64,000 nucleotides of DNA from Janibacter sp. Soil728 (lineage in GTDB: Bacteria > Actinomycetota > Actinomycetes > Actinomycetales > Dermatophilaceae). A model generated the notes under the pieces. It saw only the letters and a program-made list of their open reading frames with translations. It had not been told where the DNA came from and made no database searches. The stretch covers positions 445,913 through 509,912 of the forward strand of contig NZ_LMRZ01000004.1 of the NCBI RefSeq assembly GCF_001428305.1. Direction: 5' to 3'. Made by a program: the position numbers and the translations under genes. Below are positions 52,601-60,357 of the stretch, piece by piece (within the stretch, counting starts at the first letter, position 1; each line of letters begins with the position of its first letter).

Positions 52601-53407
52601 GGCATCCCACCAGTCGCCGGACTCGGGCACGTCGGTCTGGTCGCCGAACATCTGCGGTGAAGCATTGGGCAGGTCGGCGTACCAGTCGTAGAAGGAGAGC
52701 ATCGGGGCACCGATGAGCTCGTGGAAGCGGGCGCCCGAGGCGTAGCTGACCTGGGACATCGCCGGGATCGGCGAGAAGCCGGCGATGCGGTCGGGACCCC
52801 AGCGCTTGATGGTGTAGACGTGGGCGGCCGAGATCATCTCGACGGCCTCCTCCCACGAGGCGCGCACGAGCCCACCCTTGCCGCGGGCGGCCTTGTAGGT
52901 GCGGGTCAGCTCCTCGTCCTGCACGATCGAGCCCCAGGCGACGACCGGGTCGCCGTAGCGCTCCTTGGCCTCGCGGAACATCTGCAGCAGCGTGCCGCGG
53001 ACGTAGGGATAACGAACGCGCGTGGGGGAGTAGGTGTACCAGGAGAAGGCGGCCCCTCGCGGGCAGCCGCGCGGCTCGTACTCGGGACGGTCGGCCCCGG
53101 TGCTCGGGTAGTCCGTCTGCTGCGCCTCCCAGGTGATGATCCCGTCCTTGACGTAGATCTTCCACGAGCACGATCCCGTGCAGTTGACGCCGTGCGTGGA
53201 GCGCACCACCTTGTCGTGGCTCCAGCGGTCACGGTAGAAGGCATCGCCGGCACGACCGCCCTCGATGAACATCGCCCGCTGGTCCTGCGAGATCCGCGCC
53301 TTGGTGAAGAAGCGTCGGGTGCCGACGAGTGCCTCCGACAGCGGCCCGTCCAGACCTGCTGAACGGGGTGGCACGGTGAGGGGTCCATGGGTGGGCGACG
53401 GGGTCAT
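49673..53407 (-). CDS. narG: Respiratory nitrate reductase alpha subunit
   Basis: 1244 residues, the normal NarG size. The FS0 cluster ligands H72, C76, C80 and C115 are present; DWYADLPNASPQ (241-252) holds the Asp that ligates Mo, and QTDVPESGDWW and MWGSNVPMTRTPDAH follow. NarG reduces nitrate to nitrite with Mo-bis-MGD at the inner face of the membrane. There is no signal peptide, as expected for the cytoplasm-facing enzyme. Its ATG overlaps the regulator stop by 4 bp, so regulator and reductase are co-translated. Confidence 0.97.
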   Translation of the reverse strand: MTPSPTHGPLTVPPRSAGLDGPLSEALVGTRRFFTKARISQDQRAMFIEGGRAGDAFYRDRWSHDKVVRSTHGVNCTGSCSWKIYVKDGIITWEAQQTDYPSTGADRPEYEPRGCPRGAAFSWYTYSPTRVRYPYVRGTLLQMFREAKERYGDPVVAWGSIVQDEELTRTYKAARGKGGLVRASWEEAVEMISAAHVYTIKRWGPDRIAGFSPIPAMSQVSYASGARFHELIGAPMLSFYDWYADLPNASPQMFGDQTDVPESGDWWDAAYLIMWGSNVPMTRTPDAHWMTEARYRGQKVIAVSPDYAENVKFADEWVAAAPGTDGALAMALAHVVLKEFFVDQRVDFFTEYNQTFTDLPYLISLERAEDGSAYRPGKFLVAGDLDHPEAASENAMWKPAVLDEATDEVAIPRGSIGHRFGEAAGQWNLDLGDIRPRLSLYGSDEVVEVELPRFDNLNGEMGTERRGVPVRRVGDHVVTTVLDLMLAHYGVGREGLPGTWPSDYTDTSVPATPGWGAELTGVPSEQIVRLAREWAQNAIDTNGRGMIIMGAGVNHWYHADQAYRAMLVLTSITGCQGRNGGGWAHYVGQEKVRPLMGFQHMAFALDWVRPPRHMNQTAYWYVNTSQYRYDTFSAEEINGSTGAFQGRTTMDLLAQSARLGWAPSYPQFDRSSLVVADEAAAAGVPVGDYVAASLKEGSLRFAIEDPEAPDNFPRVLSLWRSNLFGSSAKGNEYFLKHLLGTSNAVRAQQASADLRPTEIAWPEELPEGKLDLLLTLDFRMTSSTLLSDVVLPAATWYEKHDLNTTDMHPFVNSFNPAIAPPWQSKTDWDTWKVIAKRFSEMAVDHLGTRTDVVAKPLWHDTPEAMSAVHGRVLDWKYGECEPVPGKTMPTIAAVERDYTAVYAKLTSIGPLLEDVGMMTKGVKYDPTQEVQELRDLNGVVRGGPTAGRPKLDTDINVAEAILRLSGTTNGRLATEGFKDLEKRTGQHMHDLAAEHEGAHVTFADAQAGPAPVITSPEWSGSEAGGRRYAPFTQNIERLKPFHTLTGRQQFYLDHDWMLAMGEALPTYRPPLNMTRLFGERPIGETHQADGESVSVAVRYLTPHNKWSIHSEYQDNLFMLSLSRGGQAVWMSDQDAAKIGVKDNDWIEAVNRNGVVAARAIVSHRMPEGTVFMHHAQDRLIDVPLTETDQKRGGIHNSLTRILLKPSHFIGGYAQLSYFFNYIGPTGNNRDEVTMIRKRTAPVEY

Positions 53408-54198
53408 GAGATGCCTCCTCGAGGGGCAAAGCGGGTCCGGGTGGTGACGTGGGCCGTGCAGAGGGTCGGCGTGACGAAGGGGGTGAGGGACAGCTCGGCA
53501 TCGCGCTCACCGAGGACCTCGAGGGCGCCGCGCATGAGGCCCCGGTGGACCCCGCAGACGACCTCTGGCAGATCGCGGGCCAGCTCGCCGAAGGGACACG
53601 CGACCACGTCGACGTCGACGGTCCGGCCGTCGTCGTGGGTGCGGACCGCGGGGGTGTACCCCCAGGCCCGCAGGACATCGATCACCAGGTCGACCTTGCT
53701 CAGCCAGGCTCTGGCCGTGGCGGCTGGCTCGGTCGACGAGATGCGAGCGACGAGGTCGTCGGCGCGCGCGTGCGCCCATGCCGCGCCGGCCTGCTCGGGT
53801 GCCAGGGGCGTGCCGTCGGCCGTTCGTGCCGACCAGGCCTCGGCGAGCAGGGACGCGAGCGTGGCGTAGGAGTCGGACCGGGCCGCCTCGAAGGACCCTG
53901 CCGCGGCGACGTACCGCTTGCTGGGCCGCCCGGCACCGGGCGACCGTACGGAGTGGCCGTCCACCAACCCGGCAGCGACGAGCCGGTCGAGGTGGAAGCG
54001 GACCGTCGTGACGTGGAGGCCGACCAGCCGGCTCAGCTCCTGGGCGGTCAGTCCCTCATGACGTTGGCCCGCGGGCAGGTTGGACAAGGTGTCGATGATG
54101 TCGCGACGCACGGCAGAGCGCAGCAGTCCGGCGCCCGTGCCAGCCGGCTCAGTGCCCTCCGAGGTCTGGACCCCGGGACTCCCCGGTGTGCTCTCCAC
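53404..54198 (-). CDS. HTH regulator with SufR-like candidate Fe-S ligands, heading nar operon
   Basis: 264 residues from GTG at 54198. A winged helix lies at about residues 25-97 (LTAQELSRLVGLHVTTVRFHL and GAGRPSKRYVA). The C-terminal domain holds C201, C215, H218 and C247 (CPFGELA, VCGVHRG, LCTAH), a spacing close to the three-Cys set binding [4Fe-4S] in SufR-type repressors. It is therefore probably a cluster-bearing sensor of oxygen, NO or redox state controlling narGHJI. The 4-bp overlap with narG makes it the first gene of the operon, so it would also autoregulate. An AT-rich patch (54214-54229) before the start is the likely promoter. Confidence 0.78.
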   Translation of the reverse strand: MESTPGSPGVQTSEGTEPAGTGAGLLRSAVRRDIIDTLSNLPAGQRHEGLTAQELSRLVGLHVTTVRFHLDRLVAAGLVDGHSVRSPGAGRPSKRYVAAAGSFEAARSDSYATLASLLAEAWSARTADGTPLAPEQAGAAWAHARADDLVARISSTEPAATARAWLSKVDLVIDVLRAWGYTPAVRTHDDGRTVDVDVVACPFGELARDLPEVVCGVHRGLMRGALEVLGERDAELSLTPFVTPTLCTAHVTTRTRFAPRGGIS

Positions 54199-54213
54199 AG
54201 GGGCGAGTCTGGC

Positions 54214-54229
54214 AGATAAAAATGATTCG
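54214..54229 (-). promoter_or_regulatory. AT-rich promoter-like patch before the regulator-nar operon
   Basis: An AT-rich 16 bp (AGATAAAAATGATTCG on the plus strand) is the only such tract in the 101-bp gap between the nar regulator start and the thioesterase end. It lies 16-31 bp before the GTG, so it could hold the -10 element and part of an operator. No FNR/CRP-type palindrome is seen. Confidence 0.4.
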
Positions 54230-54299
54230 CACGAGGGTGGTTTGGCGGGGTCGGGTGGTCTCCCAACGGCATCCCGCAATCCGCCTCGTGACACCCGAC

Positions 54300-55274
54300 C
54301 TATGTGGAGGAGGTGCCCCCGGTGGCGGTGTCCCGCTGCTTGATCCGCACCATCGCCTCTTGGGCGATCGTGGCGACGAGGGCACCCTCCTCGTCGAAGA
54401 CCTTGCCGATCATCAGCCCACGCCCCGACCGGGTCGACGGGGACTCCTGGTCGTAGAGCAGCCAGGCGCCGGGGTCGACGGGACGGTGGAACCAGATGGT
54501 GTGATCGATGGTCGCCGCGGTCAGGCCGGGCTGGGCCCACGTCAGGCCGTGGGCGCGCAGCATCGTGTCGATGGGGCTGTAGTCGGAGGCGAAGGCGAGG
54601 ACGGCGCACCGGGTCAGCTGGTCATGAGGTAGCTGGGCCACCGTGCGGAACCACACGCGCTGGTGTCCGTCGAGCTCGGGCGCGGGGACGACCATGATGT
54701 CGCCGTCGACATAGCGGTGGTCGACCGGCCGGCTCGCGATGTACTGGGCTCGTGGGTGGTCGATGCCGGCGTACTTGTCGGACACGGAGCCAAGGTTCTC
54801 GGGGTAGGGGACATCGGGCATCGCCAGGTGGTGGTCCAGGCCGTCAGACGGGTCCTGGAAGGACGCGGTCATCGACAGGATGGGACGCCCGTGCTGCAGG
54901 GCGTGGACCCGACGCGTGGAGAAGGATCGGCCGTCGCGCATCCGCTCGACGGCGAAGCGGATCGGCAGGCTCGAATCACCCGGGCGCATGAAGTAGGCGT
55001 GCAGGGAGTGCGGCATGCGGTGCGGCATCTCGGGCAGGACGGTGCGTCCGGCAGCGACGAGCGCCTGCGCGAGGACCTGGCCGCCGAAGACCCGGCCGTG
55101 CGGCATGGCGATGCTCTCGCCCTCGAAGACGTCGGCGGCGCTCGCGCCGAGCTCGCCCACACCTTCTGGTCCCTCGACCCGGATGGTGGCGTGCCCGACG
55201 TCTTCGAGATCGAGAGTGGCCAAGGCGGTGCTGAGCGCGATGCGCTGGGCCTGCTCGATGGACTCGGCGGTCAT
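54300..55274 (-). CDS. tesB: Acyl-CoA thioesterase II
   Basis: 324 residues, double hot-dog. GRVFGGQVLAQALVAAGRTV near residues 60-79, HSLHAYFMRPGD, RSFSTRRVHALQHG and ASDYSPIDTMLRAHG with the catalytic-type Asp, then DHTIWFHRPVDPGAWLLYDQES, are all TesB features. It hydrolyses medium and long acyl-CoA in the cytoplasm. The N-terminal 40 residues vary. It is a single-gene unit between the nar operon and recQ. Confidence 0.92.
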   Translation of the reverse strand: MTAESIEQAQRIALSTALATLDLEDVGHATIRVEGPEGVGELGASAADVFEGESIAMPHGRVFGGQVLAQALVAAGRTVLPEMPHRMPHSLHAYFMRPGDSSLPIRFAVERMRDGRSFSTRRVHALQHGRPILSMTASFQDPSDGLDHHLAMPDVPYPENLGSVSDKYAGIDHPRAQYIASRPVDHRYVDGDIMVVPAPELDGHQRVWFRTVAQLPHDQLTRCAVLAFASDYSPIDTMLRAHGLTWAQPGLTAATIDHTIWFHRPVDPGAWLLYDQESPSTRSGRGLMIGKVFDEEGALVATIAQEAMVRIKQRDTATGGTSST

Positions 55275-55367
55275 GGGGCTCCTCGTCGTGTGGTCAACGA
55301 CGTGACTCTAGGCGAGAGACGGGTGTGCTTGTGAGACCCGTTCCACCGACTGGCCGGGGGTCGCGGG

Positions 55368-57485
55368 TCAGCCGTCCAGCCCCAGGACGAAGGGGAGGAC
55401 CTCCTCGACCCCGGCGCGCCGCAGGGCGCGGGCAGCCACGGTGAGAGTCCATCGCGAGTGGGCGATGTCGTCGACGAGCAGGACCGGCCCACGCAGGTCA
55501 CCCAGGGTGGCGGCGAGCTCGGGACCGACGACGAGGCGTTCCCACACACCCGACAGGCGGTAGGCGGAGTTGCCGCCCGGCTCGCCGATCGGGCCGCCGT
55601 CGACCAGGTCGAGCGAACCGAGCACGGGCAGGCGCCCGATCTGGCCGAGCTGCTCGGCGAGCGAGCCGATCAGCGTCGGGTGGGAGCGCGACGGGATGGT
55701 GACGATGCCGACGGGCCGCGTCTGCCAGCCCCACTCGGCGAGCACCCGCACGCAGGCGCGGATCGTCGACTCCGGGACCGGCTGATCGGTGGCGAGCAGC
55801 TCGCGGACGCGCGGACCCCACCCCAGGTCGGTCAGGCGGGCGAGCCCGCGTCCCTGCGACATCGCCTCTCCGGCAGGGATCTTGCCCTTGACGTCGACGC
55901 CCAGCCGGCCCATGCCCGTGGGGTACTGGGCCCGGGGGTCGAGGTCCACGCCAGCGCGATCGAGGGTCGATCTGGCCGACCCCAACGCGTCCTCTGGCAC
56001 GTCCGCGTCGATCCACGGACCGGCACAGCGGTCACAGCGGCCGCAGTCGTGCGCGCTCGGGTCGTCGAGGGTGCGCTGGAGGAAGGCCATCCGGCACCCG
56101 TCGGTGGTGATGTAGTCGAGCATGTGCTGCTGCTCGGCCTCGCGGGCCGAGGCCACACGCTCGTATCGCTCGGCGTCGTAGACCCACGGCTGGCCGGTGC
56201 TGAGCCAGCCACCGCTCACGCGCTGGACCGCGCCGTCGACGTCGAGCACCTTGAGCAGCAGCTCCAGGCGCGTGCGTCGGATGTCGACGATCGTCTCCAG
56301 CGCTGCGGTCGAGAGGGCCTTGCCCGCCTCGGCGAGAGCCGTCAGCACCGCCGCCGCCTGGTCCTCGCGGGGCATCGATGCGGAGGCGAAGTGCTTCCAG
56401 ATGGACACGTCGTCGTGGCCGGGCAGCAGGACGACATCGGCGCGCTCGGTGGCGCGGCCGGCACGACCGACCTGCTGGTAGTAGGCGACCGGCGAGGAGG
56501 GCGCACCCAGGTGCACGACGAAGCCGAGGTCCGGCTTGTCGAAGCCCATGCCCAACGCGCTGGTCGCGATGAGGGCCTTGACCTTGTTGTGGCGCAGGGC
56601 CTCCTCCATGGCGGCGCGCTCCTCGGTGTCGGAGCGACCGGTGTAGGCGGCGACCTCGTAGCCGGCCGACTGCAGGGCCGCCGCGACGTCCTCGGCGCCG
56701 CTGACGGTCAGCGTGTACACGATCCCGCTCCCCTCCAGCTGGCCGAGGTGCGTGGCCAGCCAGGCCAGGTGGCGGTCCATCCCAGCGCGGGGGAGCACCC
56801 CGAGCCGCAGGCTGTCGCGGGCGAGCTGCCCACGCACCGTGAGCACCTCGTCCTGCGTGCCTGCGGCCAGCTGCTCCTCGACATCGAGGACCACGCGCTC
56901 GTTGGCGGTCGCCGTCGTCGCGAGCACAGGGGTGCCCTGCGGCAGCTCGCCTAGCAGGTCCTTGATCCGGCGGTAGTCAGGGCGGAAGTCGTGCCCCCAG
57001 TCGCTGACGCAGTGCGCCTCGTCGACGACGAGCAGACCGCAGCGCCGGGTGAGGTCGGGCAGCTGCTCCGCGCGGAATCGAGGGTTGTTGAGCCGCTCGG
57101 GACTGACGAGCAGCACGTCGACCTCATCGCGGGCGAGCCGGCCCCGGACGTCGTCCCACTCCTGCGCGTTGGAGGAGTTCATCGACACCGCCCGCACCCC
57201 CGCGCGCTCGGCCGCTGCGATCTGGTCGCGCATGAGCGCGAGCAGGGGCGAGACGATCAGCGAGGGACCCGCTCCCTTCGCCCGTTGCAGCTGGGAGGCG
57301 ACGAAGTAGACCGCTGACTTGCCCCACCCGGTGCGCTGGACGACGAGCACGCGCCGGCCGCCGCCGACGAGCGCCTCGATGGCCTCGAGCTGGCCGTCGC
57401 GGAAGGTGACGTCGTCGCGCCCGACGAGGCGCCGCAGGACCGCGGTGGCGTCGTCGGTCAGGGCCGTGGTGGGGGAGGAGGTCAT
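55368..57485 (-). CDS. recQ: RecQ-type ATP-dependent DNA helicase with C-terminal phosphoribosyltransferase-like domain
   Basis: 705 residues. Helicase motifs: TFRDGQLEAIEAL (motif 0), RTGWGKSAVYF (I), VVDEAHCVSDWGHDFRPDY (II), ATTATAN (III), IATSALGMGFDKPD (V) and QQVGRAGR (VI), then a zinc-like Cys set (TDGCRMAF, CGRCDRC). Residues about 560-705 follow without an HRDC domain; GPVLLVDDIAHSRWTLTVAARALRRAG in its first half resembles the 13-residue PRPP loop of phosphoribosyltransferases, with SRW where TG is usual. It likely unwinds DNA in repair; the C-terminal domain may bind nucleotide without catalysis. ATG 57485 is chosen because the helicase core begins within 30 residues. Confidence 0.88.
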   Translation of the reverse strand: MTSSPTTALTDDATAVLRRLVGRDDVTFRDGQLEAIEALVGGGRRVLVVQRTGWGKSAVYFVASQLQRAKGAGPSLIVSPLLALMRDQIAAAERAGVRAVSMNSSNAQEWDDVRGRLARDEVDVLLVSPERLNNPRFRAEQLPDLTRRCGLLVVDEAHCVSDWGHDFRPDYRRIKDLLGELPQGTPVLATTATANERVVLDVEEQLAAGTQDEVLTVRGQLARDSLRLGVLPRAGMDRHLAWLATHLGQLEGSGIVYTLTVSGAEDVAAALQSAGYEVAAYTGRSDTEERAAMEEALRHNKVKALIATSALGMGFDKPDLGFVVHLGAPSSPVAYYQQVGRAGRATERADVVLLPGHDDVSIWKHFASASMPREDQAAAVLTALAEAGKALSTAALETIVDIRRTRLELLLKVLDVDGAVQRVSGGWLSTGQPWVYDAERYERVASAREAEQQHMLDYITTDGCRMAFLQRTLDDPSAHDCGRCDRCAGPWIDADVPEDALGSARSTLDRAGVDLDPRAQYPTGMGRLGVDVKGKIPAGEAMSQGRGLARLTDLGWGPRVRELLATDQPVPESTIRACVRVLAEWGWQTRPVGIVTIPSRSHPTLIGSLAEQLGQIGRLPVLGSLDLVDGGPIGEPGGNSAYRLSGVWERLVVGPELAATLGDLRGPVLLVDDIAHSRWTLTVAARALRRAGVEEVLPFVLGLDG

Positions 57486-57572
57486 GCGCTCCACCGTAGG
57501 CGAGGGGTCTGACGGCCACCGGCAGCCGGGAGGGTTGGGGAGAGCCGGGAGCGGCGGTGGGAGGATGTGGAC

Positions 57573-58028
57573 ATGACGAGCCAGCCCCCTCCCCAGACCA
57601 GGTTCACGGCGGAGGTGGTCCTGCGCTGGGGCGACATGGACGCCTACGGCCACGTCAACAACGTGCAGTACCACCGGTTGCTCGAGGAGGCACGCATCCG
57701 TGCCTTCAGCGAGTGGTTCCACGCCAGCGGTGGCGACTCGATGCTCCGTTCCGGTGTGCTGCTGGCCCGGCAGGAGATCGAGTTCCTCGAGCAGCTCGCC
57801 TACCGACCCGAGCCGGTCGCGATCGAGATGTGGGTGACCCATCTCGGGGGCGCCAGCTGGGACATGGGCTACGAGATCCGCGACGAGGACGCCCTCTATG
57901 CACGCGCCGAGTCCACCATGGTGGCCTTCGACCTCGCCGCCCAACGTCCTCGCTCCCTCAGCGAGGACGAGCGCGCCGCGCTCACGGCGCTGCTCGACGC
58001 CCCCGTCGCCATGCGGCGTCGGCGATGA
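57573..58028 (+). CDS. Hot-dog acyl-CoA thioesterase (4-hydroxybenzoyl-CoA thioesterase type)
   Basis: 151 residues. VVLRWGDMDAYGHVNNVQYHRLLEEAR near residues 15-42 is the family signature, with the catalytic Asp in GDMDAYGHVNN. ATG 57573 follows GGTGGGAGG by 8 bp; a GTG two codons earlier is possible. It hydrolyses an acyl-CoA of unknown type. The stop overlaps the ATG of the next gene. Confidence 0.88.
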   Translation: MTSQPPPQTRFTAEVVLRWGDMDAYGHVNNVQYHRLLEEARIRAFSEWFHASGGDSMLRSGVLLARQEIEFLEQLAYRPEPVAIEMWVTHLGGASWDMGYEIRDEDALYARAESTMVAFDLAAQRPRSLSEDERAALTALLDAPVAMRRRR

Positions 58029-58654
58029 CCTCCCTCCGTCTCGCCGACGGGGAGAGCGCCGCGGACCTGACGACCTACCTCACACGGGCCAAGCGTCTGG
58101 ACGAGGCGGGCGATGTCCGCCTCCAGGCGGTCGGCAACGTGCTGGCCGTGTGGACCTGCGTGGTCCCCGGTCGCGGGCTCGGCAGCAACGGGCTCGTCCT
58201 GGGTCTGCGGACCTTTGCCCTGGCCGAGGCCGCCCACCTCGACACGACGACCCCGATCTCGACGATCACCGACCGGCTCGCCCGCGGTGGCACCGACATC
58301 GAGCAGCCGCCGGTGACCTCCCAGCCCACCTGGCGTGCTCTCAGCCCGCCGCGTTCCGGCTGGGAGCCCGTGGGGCGGGTCTCCGACACCGACCTCGCCG
58401 AGGTCGCCCGGGCCGGCATCGCCGAGGTCGCCCAGGGCGCTCCCGAAGGGTCCGGTGCGGCCGCGGTCGCGGACCTGCGCTCGCGGGTGTGGGGCCGGAT
58501 GACGCAGACGGTCCCGCCGGTCCCGGCCGGCACGGCCTTCGGGCTGCATGCCCTCGGTTTCTTGCGGCCGGCCCCAGACGCGCAGGCGAGCGTCCACACG
58601 ATCGGTCCTTGGACCCGGGTGGCGACCGAGGGCGGCTTCGTCCTGGCGCGCTGA
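58025..58654 (+). CDS. Hypothetical protein coupled to thioesterase
   Basis: 209 residues; I do not recognise a family. It is soluble, with no signal peptide or membrane span. The N-terminal half has LTTYLTRAKRLDEAGDVRLQ, LAVWTCVVPGRGLGSNGLVLG and LRTFALAE; the second half is Ala/Val-rich with repeated FGLHALGFL-type hydrophobic patches. No catalytic motif is evident. The ATG overlaps the thioesterase stop (ATGA), so the two are probably made together and may act on one substrate. Confidence 0.65.
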   Translation: MTSLRLADGESAADLTTYLTRAKRLDEAGDVRLQAVGNVLAVWTCVVPGRGLGSNGLVLGLRTFALAEAAHLDTTTPISTITDRLARGGTDIEQPPVTSQPTWRALSPPRSGWEPVGRVSDTDLAEVARAGIAEVAQGAPEGSGAAAVADLRSRVWGRMTQTVPPVPAGTAFGLHALGFLRPAPDAQASVHTIGPWTRVATEGGFVLAR

Positions 58655-58696
58655 CCCCCCTTCGTCGCGGTCGATCGCACCCATAGTGTGGTGCTC

Positions 58697-59539
58697 GTGG
58701 ACGATCACTGTGCCGACCTGCCCACCGACATCGACGACGCGAGACTGGCTCTCGAGCTGACCAGGCGGGCAGCCGAGCTGGCCTCCCGCATGCGGGCCGA
58801 GGGACTCTCGGGGGAGTCCAAGACGTCCATCTCCGACGTGGTCACCGCCGCCGACCACGCCGCCGAGGACCTCGTGGCGGGGGCCCTCGCCCGGTTGCGC
58901 CCCGACGACGGGATCGTCGGCGAGGAGGGCGCTGCCGTGCGGTCCCGATCCGGCCGCACCTGGGTCATCGACCCGGTCGACGGGACCTACAACTTCCTCG
59001 CCGGGCTCGGTACGTGGTGCAGCGCGCTTGCCCTGCGAGATGGCGAAGGGGTGGCGCTCGGGGCGGTCCACCAGCCCGCCGTCGACGAGGCCTGGGTGGG
59101 CGGTCGAGACCTGCCGACGAGCCTCAACGGACGACCGCTCGAGGAGCTGGCCGACCTCCCGCTGGCGGAGGTGGCCATGGCCACCTACCTCCACCCCGGG
59201 GTCCTGCACGTGGACACGCTGCGCGAGCCGTGGCTCGCGGCGATCGCTGGAGCAGCGACGGTGCGCATGTTCGGCTCCGGCTCGTGCGATCTGGCGGCCG
59301 TCGCCGGTGGGCGCGTCGGGGTGTGGGCCCAGCAGTCGGTTCCGGAGTGGGACTGGCTGCCCGGCGCGGCCCTGGTCACCGCCGTCGGTGGTCGTGCCGA
59401 GCAGGTCGAGGCGCACGGTCACACCTGGAGCGTGGCGGGGCGCCCCACCGCGGTCGAGCAGGTCATCGCTGCCCTGCGCGGCCAGGGCGAGCCGCGCGGC
59501 CAGGGTGAGCCACGCGGCCAGGGCGAGCCACGCGGCTAG
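58697..59539 (+). CDS. Inositol monophosphatase family protein with C-terminal hexapeptide repeats
   Basis: 280 residues. Metal and substrate motifs: TSISDVVTAADHAAEDL, VGEEGA, WVIDPVDGTYNFLAGL near residues 88-103 (the DPxDGT site) and PEWDWLPGAALV near residue 215. It dephosphorylates a sugar or inositol phosphate; histidinol-phosphate phosphatase of the same fold is an alternative. The start is uncertain (GTG 58697, or GTG 58688); TAGTGT nearby could be a -10 of a leaderless message. The last 22 residues are repeats of GQGEPR encoded by 18-bp tandem repeats. It overlaps the convergent next gene by 4 bp. Confidence 0.82.
   Translation: MDDHCADLPTDIDDARLALELTRRAAELASRMRAEGLSGESKTSISDVVTAADHAAEDLVAGALARLRPDDGIVGEEGAAVRSRSGRTWVIDPVDGTYNFLAGLGTWCSALALRDGEGVALGAVHQPAVDEAWVGGRDLPTSLNGRPLEELADLPLAEVAMATYLHPGVLHVDTLREPWLAAIAGAATVRMFGSGSCDLAAVAGGRVGVWAQQSVPEWDWLPGAALVTAVGGRAEQVEAHGHTWSVAGRPTAVEQVIAALRGQGEPRGQGEPRGQGEPRG
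59477..59536. repeat. 18-bp direct tandem repeat (3.3 copies)
   Basis: Units at 59477-59494, 59495-59512 and 59513-59530 plus a partial fourth differ by one or two bases. Each encodes R-G-Q-G-E-P in the phosphatase C-terminus, so copy number changes keep the frame. The repeat likely grew by slippage. Confidence 0.92.
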
Positions 59540-60339
59540 GGACGAAGGGGGTGACCCCGCTCCGCGAGCACGTCCCGCAGGGTGTCGATCCGGTCGGTGA
59601 CGATGCCGTCGACCCCGAGGTCGAGCAGCCGGTGCATCTCCTGCGCTTCGTCGATGGTCCAGACGTGCACGTGCTTGCCCACGCGGTGGGCAGCGGCGAC
59701 GAGGCGGCGGGTCACGAGAGTGACGGGCACCGGCCCGACCTGCTGCCGGATCGGGATCTGCAGCGCCTGCGAGGGGGAACGCAGCAGCCGGTGCAGCACG
59801 CTCGGGAGCAATCGCGTCGTTGCGACGTCACGCGGCCCCGCCGAGGTCGCGAGGTCCGGTCCGAGCGCCCGACGGACCGAGCGTAGCCGGGCGTCGCTGA
59901 AGGAGCCGATGCATACGCGGTCGATGGCGTCGTGGCGGCGGATCGCCGCGACGAGCGGCTCGATGGCACTGGGGGACTTGACGTCGATGTTGAAGCGCGC
60001 GTCGGGGAAGGTCTCGAAGAGCTCGTCCATGAGCGGCACCGCGTCGAGTCCGTGGATGCGCGCGGCTGCGACCGCCTCCCACGGCAGGTCGGCGAGCGCT
60101 CCCTTCGCATCGGTGACGCGGTCGAGCACGTCGTCGTGGAAGGCGACGAGCCGGCCGTCCGCCGTCGAGTGCACGTCCGTCTCCAGGTAGCGGTAGCCCA
60201 TGTCGACGGCCTGCTGGAAGGCGGCGACGGTGTTTTCCCGCCCGACATTGGGCTCGAAGGTCGACCCGCCCCGGTGGGCGAGCCCGATGGGGGTGGCGTC
60301 GGCGAAGTAGGCGAAGTCCGAGGCTGCTCTCACGGGCAC
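59536..60339 (-). CDS. glpQ: Glycerophosphodiester phosphodiesterase
   Basis: 267 residues from GTG at 60339; a GTG two codons later is also possible. The family core is present: GLAHRGGSTFEPNVG with the first catalytic His, RENTVAAFQQAVDMGYRYLETDVHSTADG (metal Glu and Asp) and VAFHDDVLDRV with the second His, then HVWTIDEAQEMHRLLDLGVDGIVTD at the end. It hydrolyses glycerophosphodiesters to glycerol-3-phosphate and an alcohol. No signal peptide is seen, so the enzyme acts in the cytoplasm. Confidence 0.9.
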   Translation of the reverse strand: MPVRAASDFAYFADATPIGLAHRGGSTFEPNVGRENTVAAFQQAVDMGYRYLETDVHSTADGRLVAFHDDVLDRVTDAKGALADLPWEAVAAARIHGLDAVPLMDELFETFPDARFNIDVKSPSAIEPLVAAIRRHDAIDRVCIGSFSDARLRSVRRALGPDLATSAGPRDVATTRLLPSVLHRLLRSPSQALQIPIRQQVGPVPVTLVTRRLVAAAHRVGKHVHVWTIDEAQEMHRLLDLGVDGIVTDRIDTLRDVLAERGHPLRP

Positions 60340-60357
60340 CAACCTAGGCGACCAAGG

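Noticed and set aside
50411..52660. A 749-residue plus-strand frame opposite narG
   Set aside because: Leu/Val/Arg/Gly-rich antisense of narG with no family motifs; narG itself is unmistakable.
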